Below, piece by piece: positions 25,543-37,500 of a DNA stretch of 64,000 nt. The DNA lies in assembly GCF_036417845.1 (NCBI RefSeq), contig NC_089980.1:62804501-62868500 (forward strand), given 5' to 3'. The DNA comes from Apteryx mantelli. Lineage: Eukaryota > Chordata > Aves > Apterygiformes > Apterygidae. The notes below the pieces were generated by a model. That model was not told where the DNA came from and made no database searches. It saw only the letters and a program-made list of their open reading frames with translations. Position 1 is the first letter of the stretch. Each line of letters begins with the position of its first letter. Both the position numbers and the translations under genes were made by a program.

Positions 25543-28500
25543 CTGCAAGAACAACATGACATGAACAGTAAATTGGGAATGAATGTATTCAGTGAGCACC
25601 TAAATGCAAATTCATCACTTGTCCTGGCCTCTTCTCCAAAGAAAATGAGCAGTTAATCCTCAAAGCCTCTAGGTTTGCTCTGGCTCCTCAGTAGATATTG
25701 GTGATTTACCTCATTACAAGAGTAGCTGGTATCAAGACTGCCCTTTTTCTGTTCCACAAAATCAATTTTGTTTTTTGTTTTAAAGCACAAATTATAGTTA
25801 TAATAGAGTTGCAGCAGGTTTGAGAGGCTAGTGCAGTTATTCACAGGTCAGTACAGGCCTAGGCTGCTTGTTTTCAGATGCTTAGGGAGAAGACTAGGAA
25901 AAACTGCATCCAAAATTCCTTAAAGTAGAGTCTGGGAGCTAACAAGCAATTTTGTGGAAGCACAGGAGGTGGCTAAGCAAGCCCCTTGGGGCTACCCCGA
26001 GCAGCTTTGGGCATGAGTTTTGCTAAATGTCAAGTGAAAGCTATTAAGACGACATATGCACCATGTAATGGAGAGCAGAACTGAGATTATAAAAGGAGTG
26101 GAGATCCAGCAACTGAATTAAACGTCGCCACTCTGCATGAACGTGTCCATCTGGTGCAGCAGTGGGCACTGTGTTTGCAGTACTCGCTTCTGTGCCTGGC
26201 TGAATGACTGTAGCCCTGCAGGCAGCCCGCCTGTGCCTGCACCACGGCTCTGCAGGGTTTGTGGCACACAGATGCGCCACAGGCACATCTGAGTCACAGA
26301 GCACCTCTCCTGCCTGTCACGGGTGAGGCTGAAAAGACGACACCTTTTCTGAAGCTTTCACCAAGGCTGCACTATGCCTGCCTGCATTTTGGGGCTGGGA
26401 CAGTGTCCAACAGCCTTTCCCACCACTTACCCCACCACCAGTGCCAGGGAAAGAGGAGTGGATGGCAGGTGTAAACCAGCACAACACAGCAGCCATCAGA
26501 AGGTGCTTCTGCATCTCTCTATACAGAATGCTTCCCACCAGCATTTCTGGGTATGAAGCAGGTGGTGCCTGGTCACCATGCGCTGCTGCACATCATGCGT
26601 GCCTCTTGGCAGCTGCCTGCACCCCAGGGCAGGCAAAACCCAGGGGGTGAGACAGCACCATCTCCCCAAGCACTGAGCGGGGTCAGTGAGTGTGCAGGGA
26701 GGGAGAGCAGGGACACGGCAAGCACAGGTGGGGCAGCTCTGGGAAGGAGCAGGCAGCCAGGGGTGAGGGAAGACAAGGCTTCCCCAGGGCAGCCCACAGC
26801 GCTCACTGCAGCCTGGCAGCCCACAGGGAGCTGATGAATCAATAATAGGAGACACCTTCAAAGATACTGCGAGTGGGAGAGATTTCCTCACCAGCCTCTT
26901 CAGTTTACAGTTCCTTTGTGTCATAGGTTACCATCTTCTAGCTTATGCTCTAATAAAACCTAGGGCTTTTTTTTTTTTTAAATACATGTTTCAAGTCCTG
27001 CTGGTGTTTGAGGCAACATCTTGCATCTCAGCATTAACAAGAGGAGGTATTCAAAGTAGCACATTGGCATTTGCAGAATAAAATGGCCACCTCTGTTCCC
27101 CTTTAAGTATTATGAAGGAAAAGCACCTGAAATTAGAGATGGATGCACTCAAGATATCAAGAATTTGGCATAGCTATAGTCTGAATATTTGTTAGAACTG
27201 AAATGCAAGGGCAAAGGGCCATCATTGTATCCTATCACTTACAGCATGGCTTGGTCACAAGTCATTTTGCTTTAAGTGCCTGAAAAGTAGACTGCAGGAA
27301 ACATCACAAAGTACAGGGCAATTTTATTAGCAAGCACTTGGGGGGGGTTGCTTGGCTGGGTTACCCCCCTTTATCATTCTTTATGTATGGCATAATATAA
27401 GCATAATAGCAGGCCAGTGAGAGCTCATCACCCTGACCCACCTGTGCAAGTTTTCAACATCTTCAACTGTCTCGGGCAAAACTCTTCCTTTAGTTTCAGG
27501 CAGAAGCAACACCAATCCACCAGCAATTAAACCAAGAACAGCTTCAAATCAAACAGATGCACAGACTTTGTTAGCATATACCACTTTGCAGCATATACAC
27601 CATCTTTCTGCTGCCTTGCACAAAGCACTCATAAGTGGGATTTTATTTTGTTCTTCAGACAACACGGGCACATCAAGACTTTATATGCAAGACTTCCAGG
27701 CCATCTCCAGAGGATGTGACAGTCGTGTGGAGACAGCAACAAGCAAAGTACAATTGTGAGGTATGCACTGAACTAGGGTCTCTCAGACTAGAAAGACAGG
27801 AGTAAAAAGAATCCTTTTTAGCCTGAATGTATGCCAGAAAATGGATTTGAATTTTCTGTTATGTAACAATATCTAGAAAATACATTCAGTGTGTTAACTC
27901 CTATACAATGTAATTAACTCTCCACTGACAATTTTGTCACCCACTTTGCACACGCTTTTCTGGTTTCTATATGTTTTAAGTCTACTATGCACCCTCATAA
28001 ATGTGCCCTCAGTTAAAAATTGCATATTGCCATTCAAGACATTTTTCTATAAATAGTGTACTGTGTGCTTATCTGAAGATTTAGAGAAGTTTTGCAGACC
28101 CTGACCTAAAAGTTCAGGCAGCTAGACAAACACTTACCTTGCATTTATTTACCAGTCTCATTCCAAACAGGTGGAGAATAGCCAGTTAACACATAGACTG
28201 TTGGAAAAGCTAAAGTATAGCAGCCAGACTTGTGGCTTAACGTATCATTAAATAAGAAAGGAATTATGTGAAACTAGTTTTTTTGTTCCAGGACTGAGAC
28301 AATGTAATTCACAGAAGAGCAGTAATTCATCAGACTTAAATCCATCACAAATATTAATCTGATCAAAATGTCAGAATGTTTCTCAGCTCTTTGCCATTTG
28401 TCAAATCCATATTCATCTCTAGCTTTCTTTAAAAATACAAGGAACAATATTAACAGCAAAGGAGATATGAATGCATAAACAAGTTCCAAGTTACTATAAA

Positions 28501-31500
28501 CTGAAGGTTATGGCTTCTATAAAGGGGAATATGCTCCTACTGAATTTGGAGCAACTGTCTCAGCAGTTTTCCTCCCTTTATAACTTGGGCCCATTGCTGT
28601 ACCCCAGGAGCAGCCTGCAAGGAGGCAAGGCGGCACTTACTGAAGACTAGCAGTGGCAGCTCCTGCCACACTTCCACCAGTCTGTAGACAACGAAGGGGG
28701 CGACAATTCCACCAACATCACACAAGGCAGAGCAGACCATTACCCCAAGGTTCCTGGTTCAACAGCAAAGGGATTACGTTAGTGTGAAAGAGTACTGCAG
28801 ATGGAAAGGAACCAGCTCTGACCTTGTACAGAGCACAGCCTATAGCTCTGCAGAAAAGCCCTAATTTTCCCAGCTGGTAGGCGGATTCAGAAATTCAGAC
28901 CTACGTAGTGCAAGAATAAAAGTCTTAGCAAAGAGGAACAGTAGAGTTTACCTGTATTTTCACATGAAAAGGTGTGAGCAGATTCCCAAGGTTAAAGATA
29001 GAGAATCAGTCCCAGAGAGTCTAAGTAGAATCTCCAAACAGATTTAGTAAAAATGTAAAAACTTCAGCTTCAGTACACCTTGTTAGTGCAAGGGGTGTCC
29101 AAAGATCCTCCTGTTGCTATACACAGTACTGGAACCATAAATAAAACTTCAAACTGTCTTGTACTGCATTCATTTTGGATAAAGAAACGAGTTTGAGAGC
29201 CTCGTAACTTCATATTTTGTGCAACTTCACATATAATCAGTTCCTTTCTAGTGAAGAAAGGAGGTAAGAGATTCATCTGGTCAGCACAGACACCTATCCT
29301 GCAAACAATAGCATATGATCTAGTTGTCTTTCACTACGATCACACTACAATCACTGGGAAAAATTAGGAAATTTTGAAGAGTTAACATCTCTAAAGCTTT
29401 GGATAGCTGCAGTGCACATATCTACTTCTGAACTGGTCACCCTGCAGCCCACTTACAGTCAGTGGAGAAAACCAGACCTCAGGTCAAGGGCTTGGGTTTT
29501 GCTAATGCACATTCTCCATAGCAGCACTGATACTGGATAGATCCATTTAAAGGTTACTTTGGTTCAAATGAGACTCAAATCCAAATACGTGGGACCTGAG
29601 ATCCCTCATCCAGTTGGTTGTCTCCACTTTTCTCTTTAATTGTCACATCAGTTTTCACCTGCCTTAAAATATATTTGATTTCTTCATTAACCTGCATTTT
29701 AAAGCATTTTCCTCATGCTCCACCCACATGTTCAGCAATACCTGTGTAGTTCTGAAGCACTTGAGGATTTAATTAGTTATAATTTAGCATAAAATATACC
29801 ATATAGATTGGCTGAAACAATTTGTTTCCAGGCCAAATGGCTGGCTGGGAGAAGGTGCACCTACCTGATATATGTTGGATACAGTTCAGTGTTCACAAAG
29901 CAAACCATTTCAAAAGCCATCGTGATTCCCATTCGCCCAACGCAAGCAGCGATCACTTTTAGCCAATGTATGTCTGCAAAGAAAGCACATTCAAAATATT
30001 TACATATATCCCAATGATTTAGCAGGAATCAGTTAATGAACCAATCCCATATTTCTTGATTCTTTTTAAAAGGCTATATTTTGCTTGTATGAACCAGGAA
30101 ATGCAAACAGTTGGCACCACATGAGCTGCGGGTAGGGGAAGTTCCCAAAGCAGCATAGAGGACCTAAATGCTTTCAGATTTTTTATTAGAAGCGCTACAA
30201 ATTGACCTCGTTTCACTTCGGCAGTGTGAGGAGATAGACTAGCATTGCTCCCAAGAAGCAACATTAGGGTGGGGAAACTACAGCGGCCTACGATGACTCA
30301 CCCTCTGGGATCAGAGCAGTAACAAGACAGGCTGCTCCAGCCACCAGATTCGACGCAGCCCACGGGTAGCGTCGCCCAATGCGGTCAATGGTGATGATGA
30401 TGATGAAGGCCGCTGGGAACTCAAAAAGAGCAGAATAGAGAAAATCCAGATGCATGTTCCCACCGGCTATTCCCATGTGCATGATGAGCCCCTGGTAGAG
30501 GACGGAGCTCGTGAACCTAGGCAGAGGAGACTGTTACAGCTTTGTTACTCAGGGAACCGAGGCCTGCTTCCTGCTGGAGAGTGCATAACCAGAGCAAAAA
30601 AACCCCCCCAAAAACAAAAAACAAAAACCCACCAGCAGAGCCAACTTCTGCCATAACAGTGTTTGTACATGAAACCTGGGAGCCTGTAGAACAGGATGGG
30701 CAGTCAAGATCTGCAGTGGGAATCATGATGCTGCAGGCAGAGGCTGATGTAACTGAGCCTGCACTAGTACAAGCTACGTTAGAGCCCACCGCATTCATTC
30801 CTGGAGTAATTTACAGACTGGCACCTCTTACACCACCAAAATATTTCTGTGCTTCTGGAGTGCCCCCTGCTTGCTGGGTGGGGGACAGCACTTTTCTAGG
30901 CACAGCATGATCACTGTGCATCTGCAGTGCCTAACTTACTTTGATTTGGAAACTGCTCTGAAATGCAGAAAGTCTCTTCAGTGAGGAAGAAAAAGTTAGT
31001 ACTTTTCATGCTTTTTTTCCAGATTAAACTCTTTTTTGGTTCAGAACAGACATCTCTGTTGGTTTCACACATTTCAATAAAAGCAAAGCTATTGAAATTA
31101 ATGCAAGCTTCCCAGCCAGGAGGATGCCACACTCCAGTGTAATGGGTCAGCAGTTCCTTGAGACAAGATTAAATCCCTCCTCTACCAGAGGCCTTCTGCA
31201 TATTCAGCTCTTGAAACAAAATCTAAAACAAGGCTGGAGATTTAAACTTTTTTTTTAAACCAAAAAGAAATCTGAACATTGTCTTTTTACCAATTGTACA
31301 TCAAAATGAATGTATTTTTCCTCATCTGTGGTGTCCTAACAAGGTCAATGAGTGAAGGGGTCTGCTTTCCACCATCTTCCTCTTCGAATTTAATATCCTG
31401 CAGAAAAGCCAGAACAACATTCACTGGAGCTGAGAGACTTCCACTCTCCTTGGAAAAGCAGCTGGTGACAAGTTTGCATGCTACAGCTCTTCAGTGCATA

Positions 31501-34500
31501 TGATGGCCCCTGAAGACACTGATCTGCTCTTACCCACACAATAGGGGCGGCAGGCCAGGACTGCAGCAGAATTCCCTCACTAAGGCTTTTTGCTGTTCCC
31601 TACTTTCAAACAGATATGTTCTAACTTATTTCTGCAGGGGAAAACAAAACTAGTTTTTTTGCTTAGCCAGTCTTAAGACGGTCGTTCTTTCTCACCATCC
31701 TTGTCGCTGTGATAGAGATTACGACCTCTCTGACTAGGAGGCAGAAACAGTAAGCTTCTGCTGGAAGGAATTAAAAAAAGGGATTATTGTAATGCTTGCT
31801 TACATCTATAAGCAAACTCCAAGCTCACCTCAAGATGGGAAGGCATCTTCTGATTTTTTTTGGCCATATCACTAACAATTTTCATAGCTTTGTCATTTTT
31901 CCCTTGAGATATCAGCCACCTGGGAGACTCCGGGAGGCACCTACAATGCAAGCAAGGGGATGCTATTATACCAAAAGCTAATGCCCATGCAGTGCTCCTG
32001 TGTTTGGAGACTGCGAGGACAGTACTTTTGTTGAATAGACACAGTTTTTTCCTCTCTCCTCCCCCCCACCCTGAGCTTATTCCACTGTTGCAGTGGAAAA
32101 AAGGAGCAATTATCGTAGTGGCTTTAGTCAAAGAGGAGCTTATTAAAGATATATCCGGAAGGTCTTTGAGTGAGAGCAATGTTATAATTTATTTAGCCTG
32201 TCCACCACAAACTGGCTCCGCTTAAGGAACCATTTTCCAGATGCACTATCACAGGTCAAGAAAAAGTATTCACAAAAATTAAAAAAGGAAGAGAACAAAT
32301 CCCCTTCTATTATTCCTATCCTCTTGGTTCAGCTAAACCATGTCTCATACCCAAAGCATTCAAAAGCTGAAAAATATTAATCAAAAAGATAAGCGAGAAC
32401 CCAAAATAAAGGTGAGCCCATGCACCTTCTTTTGGTTGGACCAAAGACCTGCAGGTTTTTCTTGAAAGGATGTATAAATAACCTGTCACAATTATGTAAG
32501 TATTCAGCAATGTTTCAATAACCATCTTTTCAACACAGGATCCACTAAATTATGTCAGACATTTCTTTTCCTTTATAAAACGTTTAGTGAAGATAATAAA
32601 TTAAGCCATTCTTCAGCGATTTTAAAACTAGTCTTTCCTTTAAAGCAGAAGTTGGATGTGGCATACAGGCTCAGATGCAACAGTGTCATTTGTTGAGGGG
32701 CCCTATTTTCCTCTCCTTATTACTGTTTTTCGCCTCTTTGCATTAACAGGCATAAGTGTCTAAAAAGCAGTGCAAAATTTCCCTCAATTTCTTGAGTCTC
32801 AGGGACCAAAAGAGGTTGCTTTTTTGGTCTTGCATGGAGACACAACAAAAGCATGTTTACCAGTAGTAGAGCAAGAAGAAGCAGCTTGGCAGAGTAACAG
32901 TGAGCTGCAGCCATCTCCAGTGAGGAATTGCATAAGCAATGGCATCAAACACAAGGAGTCCAACCGAGAAGGCTGCCTGATAGAGAATCCCCACTGTTCT
33001 CCTATATCTTGGACCAACAACTTCTGTGACTAAAAATGCATAGAGACAGATGAATGATACTTCAGCGATGACAGCTCAGTGCAGGAGTAAGTTTCTCTGT
33101 GGGGACTCTGGAAAACAAATGTTACATTAATACCCTGAAGAAAGCTTCTTAGAAATTCTGGACTTCCCGGCATAAAATCTCAGAAAAGGGGAGGGGGGGG
33201 AGGGGGAAAGAAATCCCCCAATGCTTGTACAGGAAGGTGGTTTGCTTTTCTATCACCAAAACTTAGTAAGAGAGAAGAGCACTTTAGTTCTAAGCTGATC
33301 TAAAGCATTCAGTTGTTATCTTCTACCATGGAAAACACTGAATAAATCAAACACTTCCTCAAAATGCACAGATGGATTTTATTGTAAAAATCTAACACTA
33401 CCCTACATAACGCCTCCAACCTGATAACAAAGCAGAATTTTTTTTAAGTGTACCTTTTCAGTCTGCATCTCACTCCCAACACACAAGAAATGTTTGTATC
33501 GCAAAATGGGACTTACAGCTTCCCAGACAGGATGGTTTCATGACTAATTTGCCGTTTGCAAACATCACATCATGGGATAGGCCTCACAGGTTAAGTGTTA
33601 TTGACACAGAACTAAGAGATAGTAATTATTCTGTAACATGAGCATAACACGTGAAATTTTGCATCCAGTTGTGTCTCATTTCAAAAAAGCAAAGAGTAGA
33701 AAAAGAACAAAATGCAATTATTTAGCAATAATTATTTCCTTATTCAAGGAACTGCTTCGTGTAGAATTACAGATTAGCTAATATTGTTTTGGCAAATGAC
33801 TAGTAGAAACAAAAGACATCTCTGGCTCAGAAAGACTCTGAGCCAAAAACAGTTGAAAATCAGATAAGTGTCCCAAGAGAGTATGATAATAAGGTTGCTC
33901 TGTCCTTATATCCTTCCCTAGGCATTCAGTATTGACCACCTTTAGGGAAAGGATACAAGTTTAAACTGGCTTTGGGTCTGATTCCATGCGACTTTTCTCA
34001 TAAGCAAGTTTCAAGGAGAACCCAGAAGTAATAAAGTGCATTCGAGGAAAATACGGTAGGACAAATCATTGTCCTGAAATGAATTTTATACTATAAAAAT
34101 GGCATGAAGTCCTCCAGAAGTGGCGATGAAAGTTTCATCAGTGCCAAAAAAAGATCTAAGAGGCTAAATAAGCATCTAGAGCATGCACAGGAAGGAACAA
34201 TCCCATCTTGGCAGAGAATGGCCTGGCTGTGGGCTAGATGTTTTTATTTAACTTTTTATCTCAAACATCTGGATAACTGCATTAGCAAGAATTAACAGTA
34301 GTTTAATTAACAGTAGTTTAAAGTGTTCCTATTTACATTTTTGCCACCATCACAGTTAACTGAATGGAGTAGGGTGGGCCACCTCACTCAGAGCTATTCC
34401 GTAGAGCCACCTACCTTGCTAACCCAGGTAACACTGAATTGAGCAGCATTTGAAATACTTTATTCACTGCTCTGTTGATTACTTGTTCATTTATTGCTAG

Positions 34501-37500
34501 AAGGCTGAAGTCCGCAAGAGAGAAGCCCCCGGTGGCTCTGCCAAACCCCAGAATTGGGGCCTAAGTTCCAAGCTGGCCCCCAACTCTGCCTTGGCACAGC
34601 AGAGCACTGCTCATTAGCTACAAAATTAATCTTAGCTTGAGATTGTACTGGTGCAATACTGCCCTCGGGATGGGCACGTGGTAGTGGCATGCCAGCTCAG
34701 GTTGGCTCCGGTGGTGACTAGCGCAGGCATCCCTGCCTCGTGGGCTGTTGCTCCTGCTGACGTGCCTGTGCCTTGCTGCCATGCAGTTGTGCTTTGCAGC
34801 CAGATGTGATCAGCGCAGCACTGGGAGAAACACCACAACAGCCAGCCTCTTCCCATTGCTTTGAAAACCCTGGGTTTGGCCTTTACTCAAACAAGTGCAC
34901 AACACCAGTATACTCAAACAGCTTGTCTTTTTCTCAGCAAGAACATACTGTTCTTCAGTTATTTTTAGCTTGTAAAGCCTCTGTTTGCCCTTTATTGCTC
35001 TTTATAGCATAAAAATGCCTTCAATTTTCCCTATTCTCTGCATGTTTCTTTAATGGCCTCCTTTGTCCTCATCATCTCAGCTGTAACTTGTTTAGAAAGT
35101 CGGCACCAGGCAGCTGCAGGCTGCACTAGGGTCTGCCTCCTTCCCCAGCCAGCACCCCAATGGGTGGGAGAGGGGCTCAGGTCTGGCAAGGGGAGAGCTG
35201 CACCGCAGGGGACAGCCTACCCTTAGGTAGCAGCCTTAATTTACCATCACTTGTTTGATCTTTGAAGGCTACTATGGTTTGGGAAAAACAAGTGTTTAAA
35301 AAAAAATACCAGTAAGCCAAAGAGGGAGAATATTCCTCAAGATCAGCTTGTATAAATGATTTCAAAAAGCTATGAGGCTTTTTTTTTTAAAAAATAGCTT
35401 TTTCCTTGTCTTCTGTAGCCAATACAGGGAAAAGGTCTGAACTCACCCAGGATGTAGCCTGTGGTCCAGCAGCCCTTGCTGACCAGTCCTTGCAGGAAAC
35501 GGAAGATCAATATCCACAGGTAGGTGGGCACAAAGACCAGAAGAATTCCACAAATAGCATTTGCAAGTATTGTAGTTAAGAGGCAAAATTTACGCCCAAA
35601 CCTGGGTTGGAAGATAATACATGTAAGACAAAACACCAATAAGGAAGACACAGATGTTTTAAATCAGAGAGCTGTGCATCATCAAAAAAAAAAATCCAAA
35701 AATTTTGTAATGCAAGGCACAGACACATGCCAACTTCTATTGCTAGCCCATTACTCGCTGACTTTTCAATTCCTTGAAAAATTACTGTGGCAACTGCTCT
35801 GCAATTCCGTAAAGGCTTTCAAGGCTGCTTGAAGGAAGAAAATTTTCCCCAGCAGCAGCTGAACAATAGGCCCATATTTACATATGCTTGTGGCTGTTAT
35901 CTCCAAATTCCAGAACAGGCAGCTTATTAATTTTTTTAACACAGAGTGAAAAATATGTACAGATTAATATTATGGCTCTGATATACCTGTGGGGACCAGG
36001 GACAACAAATTTATATACAAGAAACTTAATCCTGAAAAATATGTATGGATCCTGCCCTGAGTGGGCTGTACTTCACAACTGGAGAACAGAACCTGCAGTA
36101 CTAACAGTCTCTAGATAGGAGAGAAGCAAGGGAGAAAAGGGTCTTCAAATATTGGTATTTGTTTATTTTTAAACCAAACTGCCTGGACAAGTTTGAGTGT
36201 TTTCTCACTGCCCACGCACTTGCCATGTGGCAAGCCAGAAGTATAGCATGTGTCCCACTGCAGATCCTCCAAGGGAGGACTTTATCTGCTGGTTCTGAAC
36301 TAGGTGCTAAGATGCCAGGGCACACAGTGATTTCCAAACCAGCACTGCTGTTGTATCTATTTGGCAATCTATGTGTGTATTACTTCTTAACAAGTAAAAG
36401 TTTCTCAAAGGGAAGCCAAATGTTTCCAAGACATAGCAGAATAGAGCACGACTGTTTGAGTGAAAGCTACAAATCAGAATTTCCTGGCTTCTATCAACTA
36501 CCCCAATATTTTCATATGGGACTGTTGAGTTTTGCATATATGGTCCTGAAACACCTTGCAGAAAATGTGAGTTTTGCAGGACTTGCAGAGCAGGAAAGAT
36601 TGACACCTATGTAAACTATCAGGTATGATTTGTTCACTCAAGAATGACAGTTAGAGTGCTCATTTCTAATACTATGAGTTAATATCTAGGTGATTTGCCT
36701 TATTTTGAAAAGAACAGAGATATCAATTGCACAACTTTTCTCTGCCTTTACTTAAGCTTAGCTGCTGAACACTGATAAAGGAGGTCAGGTGGTTTTACTG
36801 TCATCCCACACATACCTGTCTGCTATGTAGCCAATGTTTACAGAGCCAATAAAAAACCCAGCATTCACAGACGACTGAAAGAGATCCAGCTTCCAGGAGT
36901 CCTCGCACACCAGGTTAAACTAAAGAAGCAACCACAGTTAGAAGCAAAACAGTGAAATCAGGAACTAGTTCACACTTGCAAGTCTCCTTAGCTTCAGTTA
37001 GGGACTTAAACATGTTTCTGGGTTGACACTCATTTTAATCAACATCCAGGACCCCTATTGATTTAATTAAGTGTCCAACATTAAAAATAGGATCAAGCCT
37101 TTGAGCAATTCCCTGCTATTTCCATTCACGTTTCATCTTTATTACTGGAAAGAACATAACTGTTATTTGCTTGCCAAAATTAGGACCATAATGCACATTA
37201 TGCTTTGTTCAAACTCAGTTAATCATCCTAGGCTTTCTAAACATTTTTTTGGAGGGGGGCTGGTGGTTAATGTTTCTAAGCAGTTCTAGTTGCCTCATCT
37301 CCTTGTACGCCACAGTAGCTCCTGCAAATTGCTTTGGATTCAGGATGGTATATTCCCAAAAGGTATTCCAGATATGCCTGATTTGTCATGCTTTCTGTGA
37401 AGCACCGGTAATGCCTCACTGAAGGAGTATGGGATGAGTTACTGTGCATCTTCTGCTGAGCTGAATGGGCTCAGGAGGGGTTTGGAAGCAGAGAAAAATC

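Noticed and set aside
28274-28489. Hydrophobic minus-strand ORF in intron 9 of the transporter
   Set aside because: It looks membrane-like, but the flanking exons splice cleanly without it and it resembles no SLC22A segment.
33823-33845. Short inverted repeat TGGCTCAGA / TCTGAGCCA
   Set aside because: 9-bp arms with a 5-nt loop are expected by chance several times in 64 kb.
36159-36614. 151-codon plus-strand ORF within intron 2 of the transporter
   Set aside because: No recognisable domain, antisense to the gene, and mixed composition. A long chance ORF is the simpler reading.
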